From positions 1,240,001 to 1,304,000 of the forward strand of contig JBLWGC010000230.1 of the NCBI GenBank assembly GCA_048772705.1: 64,000 nucleotides of DNA, written 5' to 3'. Origin of the DNA: Leidyana gryllorum EB-2025a. Taxonomy: Eukaryota > Apicomplexa. Under the pieces are notes generated by a model. The model searched no databases. It saw only the letters and a list, made by a program, of their open reading frames with translations, and had not been told where the DNA came from. Below are positions 1-10,920 of this stretch, piece by piece. The position numbers were made by a program, and so were the translations under genes. Position 1 is the stretch's first letter; every line of letters begins with the position of its first letter.

Positions 1-484
1 AGTCTGGATACATACATCTTCGGATCAGAGTTCGAGCGCGGTTCGTCCCCGAACATCTTCTGGGCTTCGCCCTATTTATGTATATGTGCAGTGTACTATT
101 TTTTCTTGGCCTGTGTTCACATATTAACTGATCCGATTCATTTATTTATATATAATTGACTGATGGCAGATCACATCTGTGAAGTACATTATTATCGTCT
201 GGTTACGAAATGCTGCTGGTTTATGTCACGCATCAATTGGTGGAGCAGAGCCATCCCAAAGAGAGATGTACATATTAGGTTATCATTGCAGCAGCCGAAA
301 GGAATGTGCACAACACACACGAAATCTGCTCCTTGTTGAGATATGTAAAGCTGGCCCAAAAACGGCAGCGCAAAGCTAGTATCCTCCTCTGTGTCTAGTC
401 ACGCATCTCCACTGAGTGATTAAGCGTTCTGCTTTGTGGAAGGCCATTGACGAGGGAGAGGCAGGGTTTCGTCGAGGAATGGAT
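1..484. other. Left-edge region without a supported gene
   Basis: No convincing coding region. The first 180 bases are AT-rich, with stretches such as ttatttatatataattg. The only open frame of note, near 179-379 on the plus strand, opens with GTG and looks like nothing known. The right part is presumably the 3' untranslated region of the LSm14 gene that ends at 485. A gene whose start lies left of the window cannot be excluded. Confidence 0.5.
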
Positions 485-1432
485 TTACTGGGCCCTCAGC
501 ATTTGATTAGGGCCTCCCATGGGGAAACCGCCAGGTGCCCCGTAGTATCCACCACCATACATCCCACCAAAAGCTCCACGGCCCCGCATGCCACCGGCGG
601 GTCTCCTATAACCTCTGCGATAGTAACGGGGTCCACGGGTGAGTGTAGCAGCAGGCCCGAAGGTTTCAGCATCAAGTTCACGCTGCTTTTCGCGGTCCAC
701 TTTAGAGTCGCGGCCATGTTGACGGTTGAGAGTCTCGCAACTGATGTTATCGAAGAATGAAGTTTCCTTGTCGTAGGGCTGAACGGTACTCTCAATCTTC
801 TCCTTTTCGAACTTAGAGTTGTTCTGTTCGAAGTCGAAGGCTTGAGCAACCTGAGTCTTGAGGTTGGAATTGGGCTGAGCGGTCAACTCGCCGACGACGT
901 TGCGGGAGTTGTTCTGGGGGCCTCCTATATTCACACGACCACCTCGGCCGAAACGGTTGTAGCCTCCGAAGCCACCGCCCGGCGGACCATAGTACTCACG
1001 GCCGCCATACATGCCACTCCCACCACGACGGTTCGTCATCGGTGAGAAGCCACGAGGGTACATGCCGTCGCCTCCAACAGGCTGGCGAGCGTATACGTCG
1101 TAGTCAGGGCGGGGCTGTTCGTAATGTTGGTGGGATGGGGCTACATTCACAGCCACAACAGCAGGGTCTTCCTTGACAGAGAACGCGGGCTCAGATACCG
1201 TGAGGTCCTTGATGTCCTTCCCGTTGAAGATAATGTAATCGAAAATCTCAGAGCTCGGCATCACGAATTGAGGGGCCTTTCGATTCTCCGTACCGCTCAT
1301 CCGCACATCACGCAAGGTGACCGTGGAGTTGGTGGTATTGATGTTAATCAAAATACCCTCATATCTCAGCTCTGAGTTGGTCACGAGGGAGATTTTGCTC
1401 CCAATATATGGAATCGCTGAAGAGGACGACAT
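485..1432 (-). CDS. LSM14: LSm14/Scd6 (RAP55, Trailer hitch) family mRNA-binding protein
   Basis: A 315-residue intronless protein of the LSm14/Scd6 family, which represses translation and joins decapping factors in P-bodies. The N-terminal LSm domain spans about residues 1-85 (IGSKISLVTNSELRYEG, then a VTLRDVRMSGTE-like strand). The C-terminal half carries an FFD-type box (YDKETSFFDNIS) and a TFG-type box (LDAETFGPAA), followed by RGG/GG-rich sequence (RGRGAFGGMYGGGYYGAPGG). That order of LSm, FFD, TFG and RGG is diagnostic of the family. A longer open frame reaches 1507, but the ATG at 1432 gives MSSSSAIPYIGSK, matching the usual start just before the LSm fold. Nothing essential appears missing. 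Confidence 0.95.
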   Translation of the reverse strand: MSSSSAIPYIGSKISLVTNSELRYEGILININTTNSTVTLRDVRMSGTENRKAPQFVMPSSEIFDYIIFNGKDIKDLTVSEPAFSVKEDPAVVAVNVAPSHQHYEQPRPDYDVYARQPVGGDGMYPRGFSPMTNRRGGSGMYGGREYYGPPGGGFGGYNRFGRGGRVNIGGPQNNSRNVVGELTAQPNSNLKTQVAQAFDFEQNNSKFEKEKIESTVQPYDKETSFFDNISCETLNRQHGRDSKVDREKQRELDAETFGPAATLTRGPRYYRRGYRRPAGGMRGRGAFGGMYGGGYYGAPGGFPMGGPNQMLRAQ

Positions 1433-1930
1433 CTTCCTCTGCCTACCAAGGGGGCTTCGAAAAAAAATCCAGCTACCGAACTGGCCAATCGAGACAACTG
1501 CGCACACACTCCTGTTCGCAATGAGAAATTTTAGGAACCGTATTAACCCTCATCATGCCCATGTGTGCGCGCATTACCAACATTTTTACCCAAAAGCTCT
1601 TTCTCACAAAGGTGGTTGTTCTATCCAATACTCTCGGGTTAGCCTGAACGGGCCGCAAAACGGTTCAGAAACAGGTACACGACAGTCGTACCTAAGTAAG
1701 GTCGTTAGCGGGATTCGCTGTGAGAAAGGAGGATAGGGACCTTCTACATTGCGCAACTGCCGTCGCACCTCGCGTTGTAACCGCCTGCACGGTGAAGGGC
1801 TATGTGTACTCGCGAAGGTTCTAGCACACACGTGTGCCATAATCTTGAACTCACTTGGATACTTTTGGCTCAGCACCTTCAACTACTTGATTAGGCTCGC
1901 TGCATCGGACACAAGATGACCCTGCATCAC
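1433..1930. other. Gap between LSm14 and the next minus-strand gene
   Basis: Nearly 500 bases with no gene I can support. It should hold the LSm14 promoter and 5' leader on the minus strand and the 3' end of the next minus-strand gene. A 92-codon minus-strand open frame (1604-1882) opens with TTG, has no domain and is Arg/Pro-rich. I regard it as chance. No repeat or RNA gene was seen. Confidence 0.5.
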
Positions 1931-2501
1931 TCACGGTCCGCCAAGCTTTCCTGGTGAATAACAGTGGCTAGAAGACAGGAGCCGCCGGCCCCACCTAACA
2001 CTCGACCAAATAGGAGATTTCTCGGGAGGTCGCAGAAAGACGGACGAAACTTCCGATGAGAGAGCTGCCACTGTCTGTATGGTCAGAAAGACGCGATCTA
2101 GGATTTGCTCCAAAACAAAGCTCACGGGTATGACTCTTGTGCGACCCGGAGGGGGCAACGTGAGATGCACGGGCACTTCTTCGGGCACCGAGTCTTCCGC
2201 GCCGTGAGGTAGAACAATGCTACTGATTCTTCGGTTCAGCAGAGATAGACATTGGGGGTCCTCTTCCTCCTCTTCGTCTCCCTCTCCGTCGCTCTTCAGA
2301 TCAGTGACTTGGAAGATTTCGTCTGTCTCCTTCGGATCTTTGGGTGGGTCAATAGGGCCCTCATTCCGACTGGAAGCATTGTTGGTGGCGGGAGTGCTGG
2401 GGAGCGTGGATGCCGTCACCAGCGAGCGCAAGGGGAGTTTACTGAGATGATCAATTTTACAGAGGAGGTTTCCAGAGAGCGTCTTACGACAGGGACTGCA
2501 T
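1931..2501 (-). CDS. Hypothetical acidic small protein, two exons (predicted)
   Basis: I do not recognise this gene. A minus-strand frame ending at 1931 stays open for over 500 bases but contains no ATG, so it must be spliced if real. An ATG at 2501 followed by a 14-nt exon (2488-2501), a 36-nt GT-AG intron (2452-2487; gtaag...ctcag) and the long exon restores the frame. The product is about 175 residues and starts MQSLSKLPLRSLVTAS. It has a Pro/Asp/Glu-rich middle (GDEEEEEDP), then a more hydrophobic stretch (VIPVSFVLEQILDRVFLTI) and a basic end. No transmembrane segment or known domain is visible. More introns could exist. The plus strand is also open here, so confidence is limited. Confidence 0.4.
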
Positions 2502-2769
2502 TCTGTTGTGAGATTATATATAGTGGAGCTACAGCCACATGTTGGCAAATTTGATTCACATGAGTTGTGTTCTTAAGGAATTGTTTGTTCAGTTGGGGGG
2601 AAATGGGAGGAGGCGGTACTGCTGGCTGGCTACGCCATTTTCGGCAATACCCAGGTTAGCATATGATGGAATTTAGAAGTCATACATTCGGTCTAGTTGT
2701 GAGCTAAACAAGGGCGGCGGACGGGTGGTTTAGGTCTGCTGCTTTCTGTGTGCACTAGTCGAGAGGAAT

Positions 2770-3702
<933 letters not shown>

Positions 3703-3771
3703 TCACTCAACACGAGTCAGAGTTGGACAGGAAGAAGGAGTAATGCTATTGTACGGATAGTGTATTTATTT

Positions 3772-4586
3772 CTAAGCTTTTTTTCTGCACACACCGTCAC
3801 CGCCCACACGTCGTCGGTCGCGCCTCAGCTTCTGTCGCAAACTCCTCTTTCGGATGGCTGATACTCCTTCTTTGGGTGTACAGTCCGTCAACCTAATCAG
3901 ATCGCTGTCTAATGCCACGTCGTTGGGCTGGTCAAACGACACCACAGAATCGAGTCTATGTCGCAAGCTCTCGTATTTGCGCCTCAGGCCGGCGTTCGAC
4001 GTGATCCCAGCTCCCAGCAGATACTCCTCAATGTGATCCCAGGGTCGCAAGAGCACAGGTAAACACCGCAAAGCCTCTAACAGCCCCACCGGTTCGCCAC
4101 TAAAATAACGGGAGTATAACACAAACGATTGCTCAACACCAGTGCTCACCTGGTGTTTTTCGAGAATAACACGACCGATCCCGCGCGTTGTCGATTTGCC
4201 GCCAATAACGCGTAATTGCACAGCGCTGGGTTTCTGGAAAACACGATATGACCATTCAACCTGGAAGGATGTCCCCTTACCGGGAATGATCATAAATGAC
4301 TAGCGGCTCAGCGCGCTTCTGCCTCACCAGCGCGTCTTCAATCTGCTGGGGGTCTATTATATAGCAGGTCTCGACGCAGCTGGCATCATTAAGACTGGGC
4401 AGCAGCGTTTTAACAGCTTTTAGCAACTCCAACGTTTCGTTTAATATCTGCTGACTACTCGCAGCGTCCAGTGCTTTCCTGGTTATTGTCCCATACGTAA
4501 ACACCCTATGGTAGAGTTACTCACTTGGCCGGCTGAACCGCAACTTTCTGGAGGACCGGGCGGCTTCGTGTACCGCTCCCCTTCAT
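3772..4586 (-). CDS. Unknown protein, three exons with 19- and 28-nt introns
   Basis: Not recognised. Reconstructed exons are 4525-4586, 4328-4505 and 3772-4299, joined across introns of 19 nt (4506-4524; gtgagt...atag) and 28 nt (4300-4327; gtgagg...ctag). Both introns keep the frame, giving 255 residues starting MKGSGTRSRPVLQKV. The middle is mixed alpha/beta (FQVEWSYRVFQKPSAVQLRV). The C-terminal third is helical and ends strongly basic (RKRSLRQKLRRDRRRV). There is no signal peptide or transmembrane helix. A further 50-nt intron beginning in EKHQ is possible but would give an early stop, so I left it unspliced. The gene is divergent from the coiled-coil gene at 4639 with 52 bp between start codons. 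Confidence 0.6.
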
Positions 4587-4638
4587 CCCTTTTTTTTGTT
4601 TGGTTAATTATGTCTGTGGTTGCCAAGCACAGAGCACC

Positions 4639-5079
4639 ATGTCCCTTGTTGAGGTAGGAAGCGTTTCTACAGCGAGTTGTGCAGCATATATCTTACGTCC
4701 ATAGGAGTATATCACAGATCTACAGCAAAGTACTGAAGTTTTGGTGACCGAAGCTGTCAAAGCCTTAGAAAATTATTCAGAACAAGTCAATCAGACTGTA
4801 CAGACTCGTCAGCAAGAGGCTCTGAGAACAGTGAACGACAGAGTACAGCGTATAGGTGCGTGTGGGTTTGGGATCGGGAGGGGCAGGGTATGGGGAAAAG
4901 CGAGCCATGTCAGCTGACAATGCACTTCAGAGCACACTCTGCAAAAGTATGTGCATCTGTTGAACAAGAATGCCCATCTGCAGAGCAAAGTGAACCATGC
5001 TAAGGCCTCGGTGCCGTTCGAGTGTGCCTGTTCGTCGAGACACAGCACCTCAAGTACTGACATAGATTCTAGCAATTAA
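4639..5079 (+). CDS. Small coiled-coil protein, three exons
   Basis: Exons 4639-4653, 4705-4855 and 4931-5079 join in frame across GT-AG introns of 51 and 75 nt. The start is CACCATGTCC. The product is about 104 residues. Exon 2 is a long amphipathic helix rich in Gln, Glu, Val and Thr (DLQQSTEVLVTEAVKALENY), continuing into exon 3 (HTLQKYVHLLNKNAHLQSKV). It ends in a Cys/Ser-rich tail. This is typical of short coiled-coil subunits of larger complexes such as tethering, kinetochore or BLOC-type assemblies, but I cannot assign a family. The upstream ATG at 4609 reads into a stop after splicing. Convergent with the J-domain-like gene. Confidence 0.6.
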
Positions 5080-5186
5080 GACCCTCCGCGACCATGAAAC
5101 CCCAACTCATATAACGCTTTCATCTTCTTTTTCGATCCGCAACCCTGTCTTCCTCAGAAAAGTATTACTCAAGTCGTCGGAGTCGT

Positions 5187-6307
5187 CTATCCTCCTGCGC
5201 TGTGTGCCCCGCCGACGTTCTCGTTGGCGGCAGCACCAGCAGTGCGGCGTCGTACTGTTGGATTCGACGCGGGATTCACTGCCAAAGGATCGCTCATAGG
5301 AGCGCAAGACCGATCGCCGACCAATACCATAGTATGAGATATAATCTTCTGTTGCATCTTGAAAATGCTTCGGAGTAATAGGCGCATAATGGCGTCTGTA
5401 TCGGTGTATAACTGATCCGAAATAGCCGCAGCGGCGAATATCACAGGTCCGGCCGCCCTCCGTACATACTGAGAGCCGGGAAATTGCACACAGCAGCAAA
5501 ATGGAGCTTACATGGATCTTTCGGAACGGTAGAATGTATGATGATCCGTAGAACGAGAAGGGAAGGTATGTAGCAGTGCCAAACAAGCGCTGGTTGACTT
5601 CATAGCATAACATCCCCAAACACCAAACCGCAATTATCTGTTGCACAACTGTAAGCTGGATCTGTTTTTACACACATCCTCACCGGTCGTGCGTTCTTGA
5701 AACTTGGGGGGAAAGTTAGCAAATGGCCGATGGTGTAAGACATCAGGCTGTTCAGCACGCTGAGAATGAACATCCGCACCAGTGTCGTCTCCGACGTCTC
5801 TGCGGCCCCATCATTAAAGAAGTCGCCGAATCGATCATAGTCCTCCCGGCGCTTTATCAATAACTCGCCGACACGCTTAGCCACACGAGCCGCATCGTCC
5901 GTCACCCCTGCGGCCTGTGTGATAGAAAAGTGTCTCTGGACCGGTGTCAGACGTCGTTCACACTCACCCTCAGCCTCTCCAGAACCGTTGCGACACCTTT
6001 CTGCACGTGGCGGGGCTCAGCCGCTGGATGCACACCCAGCATCTCGTAGTAATCAACGAACAGAGGTGCATAGAAGATCTGTCAAATGACCAACGCAGTG
6101 ACGCTACGGTGTCACAGCCTAGAGACTCACTCACGTATGCAATCGACAGAATCGACAACGCCAAAATCACTCTGAAGCCTGCAGAACTTTACTTCGGGGC
6201 GGGGTAGTACTTTGATGCGTACGATAGGGGTTCGCGCTTCGACGTGATCCATAGATGAACAGTAGTACCAGCTCCACCACCAACAAGCAGAGGTCGCCCA
6301 AACGCAT
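5187..6307 (-). CDS. J-domain-like ER membrane protein lacking HPD, six exons
   Basis: Six exons (6223-6307, 6135-6178, 5968-6078, 5684-5914, 5512-5637, 5187-5468) join across introns of 44, 56, 53, 46 and 43 nt into 292 residues with no frame break. The N-terminus is hydrophobic (LCLLVVELVLLFIYG), probably a signal or anchor, and a second hydrophobic run (RVILALSILSIAY) follows. Next comes a J-domain-like part: DYYEMLGVHPAAEPRHVQKG, then RREDYDRFGDFF, resembling the end of DNAJC25-type J-domains. The HPD tripeptide is absent (HPAA at a different position), so Hsp70 stimulation is doubtful. Two or more further hydrophobic segments follow (MFILSVLNSLMSYTIGHLL). I infer a polytopic ER protein. 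Its start lies only 33 bp from the coatomer alpha start. Confidence 0.65.
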
Positions 6308-6340
6308 GTTTGAGGTGGGAAATTTTTGCTGGGTGGCCGG

Positions 6341-9300
6341 ATGAAGGTGAAGGGCGAGACCAAGAGTCAGAGAGTGAAGGGGTTGTGTTTTCATCCACAA
6401 CTAACATGGATCCTGATCTCTATGCACACAGGAGTCATCGAGCTCTTTGATTTCCGACTCAACTGTCTAATTGACCGATTCGAAGAGCATTGTGGCCCTG
6501 TACGAGGCGTGGATTTCCATTCTACTCAGCCCCTATTCGTTTCCGGCGGCGATGACCACCGTATCAAGGTCTGGGACTACAAGCAGCGTCGTTCCGTATT
6601 CACTCTAACCGGCCATTTGGACTATATTCGAACAGTACAATTCCATAAATCCTACCCGTGGATCTGCTCTGCCGCTGATGATCAAACAGGTAAAGTGGAA
6701 CTTGGTGTCTCCACCCCCACACACTTATGTGTCTCCGTTGAACAGTGAGAATATGGAACTGGCAATCTCGTCATTGCATTGCTGTTCTCGCTGGCCATCA
6801 CCATTATGTGATGTGCGCGCAGTTCTGCCCCCATGGTGATTTATTGGCATCTGGGTCGTTGGACGGCACTATCCGGGTGTGGGATTTGGAAGGGCTGCGA
6901 GCGAAGACGGTTTCGAATAATGGCAACCGCGGGCAAATGGGGTATGCTGCTTCGTCTTCGGCTGGCGAAATCTTCGGTGCCACCGACGCCGTTTGCAAGT
7001 TCACCCTTGAGGGCCACGATCGTGGGGTCAACTGGATTGCTTTCCACCCGACCATGCAGATGATTGTATCTGCGGCGGACGATCGATTGATAAAGATATG
7101 GCGTTATGACGACCATAAGTGGTGGGAAGTGGACACGCTGCGCGGACACTTCAACAATGTGTCTTGTGTGACATTCCATCCGCTGAAGGAGCTTATCGTG
7201 TCTAATTCGGAAGACAGGACCATTCGTATCTGGGATACCCGCAAGCGTACCCTTCTTCACACTGCCAGACGAGATAATGACCGATTCTGGGCGCTGGCGG
7301 CGCAGCCCAATACGAACTGGTTGGCCATGGGTCACGATAGTGGCATGTTTATGTTCAAAATTAACCGAGAGAGGCCGCCAATGTGTGTGTGGCAGGAAGA
7401 TGGCCGGACATCCCTTCTGTACATTACACCAGGGAAGAACGCAGTTGACTTTACACCTGATGTGAAGCAGCCCCTGAATCTTAAGGAGTTGGCCCGAGAT
7501 CAGATCCGTCAACCTCCCGATGCTATGCAGCAGGGGGCAGTGCACATCTACCACAACCCGCTTAACACTGCTGAGGCAATGTTCGTGGTGTTGTATGCGG
7601 CAGCCACTTCTTCAACGACCTCAAGCACTTCCAAGGAGCCCGCTTATGCTTACGATCTCTTTACCTGCACGGCAACTTGGGCCCAATACGCCAGAATGAA
7701 TCCATATGAGACTCAATCTGCGAAAACTCGAGTTTCTTCGGTACGTCTGCTGCGACGAGGTCTGTTGATTCTGCCGAAATAGGGAGTTTGCTGTGATTTC
7801 GCCTTTGTTGGGCGCAATCGCTTCGTCACCCTCAACAGTGTAACGGGCCAATTGATGCTGCACACCAGTTCCAATGTGGGAGGAGAGACCAGCAAGATAC
7901 TAGACCTTGACCTGGTGGTCCGTCAAATACACTATGCTGGAAACAATCGTCTGCTAATTCGCACCGAAGAAGACGTAAGTCGTCGTTCGTCAACTGTGAT
8001 GTTTTTGAGCGTTGCCTTTGTCTGTGTGCGGACGACTGACTTTTATAACATCATTGCAGCTGATGTTATACGACATCGTCGCCAGAAAGAAGTTGGCGGA
8101 ACTGAGCCGGAGCGCTCACATCGTCCCTGGAGTCTTGCGGAGGCTGCGTCAAGTCGTGTGGTCGCCCAATCAAGACTTTGTGGCCTTGATATACAAACGG
8201 TATCTCATCCTTTGTGACGGTCAGCTCAAGCATCTGGCTGGTTTCACCTCGTCAACCAATATCAAAGGAGGTGTCTGGAATGAGCATGGTGAGAGGAGTC
8301 AGCACTGTTGTCCCAATATACCTCGGTTAGGGGTCTTCATCTGTCACACTGCGAGTCAGCTCATGTACTTGATGATCAACGGAGACCGTGGCATCTTGCA
8401 AACGCTTCCCGACAACGATACTCAGTACATTGTAGCCTTTGAGCAAAGCGAAATGTTCAGTGTCAATCGCTGCTGTCATCTGAGGGTCTTTTACGTCAAC
8501 ACACACGAGATTCTCTTGAAGGTGGCCCTCAGTAAGGGCAAAATGGAAACCGTTGCACAGCTTTTGAAAGAGCGTAAGCGCTTCCCCATCTCCCGTCAGA
8601 GGTTCATTCCTTCGCAGGACCATTACGAGGCAACGCTTGGGTAGGCTATCTGCAGAAGAAGGGGTACCCGGAGGTGGCGTATCACTGTGCGCGTGACCCC
8701 GCCACAAAAGCTGTCTTGGCCACCGATTTCGCCGACTTGGAGGCTGCTACAGAAGCCGTACTGGCACTGGACAGTCCCTTGGGATGGCAGAGGCTGGGAG
8801 ATGTTGCCACGCGCCTTGGCAACGTCACCATCGCGGAGCGAGCCTTGCAGAAAGCCCGCCAGTACAATAAGCTCATCCACCTTTACACGATCACTGGGAA
8901 CTTTGAGAAGATGGACAAACTCGGCACTGTGTTACGGGAACTCGGAGACAAGACCACGGCCTTCCACATCAGTGAGTTCGCAGACTCCCCCAGCGCTCTC
9001 ATTGTACTTCGACTCCTTTTCTTTCCAGCGCTTCTCACTGGCAACATAGAAGAACGGGTGGATCTCATGCTGTCCCAGAAACAACCGAACCTTGCCTACA
9101 TGTGTGCCCATCGGCATGGACTTAATGCTCTCGCTGATCAGATCGCTCGCCGGCATCTCACTCCCGAAATGAAGACCAAATTGGACGCCGCAATGTCAAA
9201 ATTGCCCCCGTCTAAGCTCCTGACGCCACCCATTGTCCTCCATAGAGACACACAAGGTTTGGATTGGCCCTTAAAGGAGCCTCCCCGCAGTGTAACTGCT

Positions 9301-10890
9301 GTGTCTGGGGCCTTCGACTTCTTGCTCAAGAACACACAATACAAAACACGCGTCGACGTCCACAAAGAACTGCTCGCAGACTCACGTGGTCGGCCAGCCA
9401 GACGTCCGGTTGACGAACTCGGAGGATTCGTTGGCGACGAGGACGGCGGAAGTGAGCCCGAACACGCTGTGGACACACAGGCGTGGGGTGCTGACGACGA
9501 TGATGACTGGTTTGGCGGAGCTGCCACTCAGGTAAGACGTTCACTGCCCCGTGAACTTGGCTCATCTCTCTCATTGTTGCAGGACACTGATGTGGCAGGC
9601 AAGAGTCCCGACACGATGCCCAGCTCCGAGACACGGGGAGCTGTTGAGGGTCGCTTAGGCGATGAGGATTTGGGTGAAGTAATCACTAAGGGCCGACCAG
9701 TGACACAGCGAGCCGTTGACGCCATTGCACAGCCCTCCGCCGCGGAATATGTCGCTGCGGGAGAGTTCAGAGAGGCCTTCAGCTTCCTCGAGAAGCGCAT
9801 CGGTCTCGTATCGGCCACGAAACTGGTCCCGCTCTTCACAGCCGCCTTCCAAGCCGCTCAGTCTTCCCTACCGACACTTCCCCTCGTTGGTCCCGTCGAT
9901 CTTCCGTAAGAAACAAAGTTCTGCCGCAATGGAGACACCGAATGATCAGACTCTTGCGGGATAGCCCACAAGGCCAGCTCTCCGAGCCAGTGGCGCTTCG
10001 TTATCTTGTTACAGTGAACTACGTTAGTGACTTGATCAAAGATGGGTCTGCGGCTTTCGGCGGTAAGTGTGCTATAAGTTTCTCTCAGATGTGCTGGACA
10101 GCTCGGAAACTGGTCGAGTGCCGCGATATATTCCATCGAGCACTCCTGTCGCTCACTCTGGCCACGGCTAAGAACTCGAACGAGGAGCTGCACTTCAAGG
10201 AGTGGCTGAAACAAGCGCGGAACTATATTTTGGCTGTAGACTTGGAGCAAGCGAGAACAGAAATTCCGGCAGATGATCCACGAAAGAACGCGAGGGGTGA
10301 GCTATGTCCGTCACTGAGCCCGTCGTCATCCAACATTATGTCGTAGAACTGGAATTGGCCGTTCTGGCCACCACTTGTCAATTACAGACCTTCCATCGCT
10401 TCTTGCTGTTGAAAGAAGCAGTGAAAGCGTGCGTGAAGGCCAGGAACTTCATAACCGGTGCAGCGGTGAGTCGATAAGCTCTGCCGAGTGTGATAGGCAT
10501 CTCATTCCCTCTGCTTCCAGTTGGCTCGGAAGATCTTGGAAGGAGAGTTTGCTGTCAAACTGAAGAGCCACATGCAAGACATCGATCGCATGAAGGGAGT
10601 GTTGCAGCGTTGTGAGGATCAAGGATTTAATGACTTGAACTTGGAGGTGGACGCCAGTGCTCCCAATGGTAGGTGTCGTGCAGCATCCAGCGCTAAACGT
10701 TCATCCGATAGATAAACTGAACTTCTGCACCTTCGACAAGAGTGTTTTCGGTCGCGGAGAAGATATATTGAACTGTTCCTTCTGTCATGCCAGCTATCGG
10801 AGTTGCCATAAGGGAAAAGTGTGCTCCATTTGCCAGGTGTCAGAGTTAGGACGTCAAGTTTTGGGCCTACAGTTCAGATCGATAGTGTGA
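6341..10890 (+). CDS. COPA: Coatomer subunit alpha (alpha-COP), 13 exons
   Basis: Large COPI vesicle-coat subunit for Golgi-to-ER retrieval. Thirteen exons give exactly 1319 codons (other alpha-COPs are about 1200). The start [15 protein letters not shown] aligns with the conserved ETKSxRVKG opening. WD40 repeats follow ([47 protein letters not shown]), then the helical solenoid ([15 protein letters not shown]). An acidic linker carries DDDDDWF. The C-terminal domain has the Cys-rich motif [20 protein letters not shown] and ends [14 protein letters not shown]. Introns: 6690-6745, 7741-7782, 7975-8059, 8289-8330, 8574-8599 (26 nt), 8972-9028, 9532-9582, 9906-9949, 10063-10101, 10297-10346, 10466-10520, 10669-10711. 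For 10063 I chose the 39-nt acceptor because the nearer one breaks the frame. Confidence 0.95.
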
Positions 10891-10920
10891 TCATCATTCA
10901 AATTATTTTTCTCTGTGCAC

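Noticed and set aside
1-60. A tRNA-like ggttcgtcccc segment at the left edge
   Set aside because: No acceptor stem or anticodon arm can be folded around it.
1604-1882. 92-codon minus-strand frame upstream of LSm14
   Set aside because: It opens with TTG, has no domain and lies in an otherwise empty gap.
3803-4300. A 50-nt intron starting in the unknown gene (gtgagc near 4142)
   Set aside because: Splicing would truncate the protein after about 25 codons, while the unspliced frame continues for over 120 sensible codons.
10063-10088. 26-nt intron in coatomer alpha using the nearer acceptor
   Set aside because: It breaks the frame. The acceptor 13 bases further (39-nt intron) keeps the frame and matches the homologous spacing.
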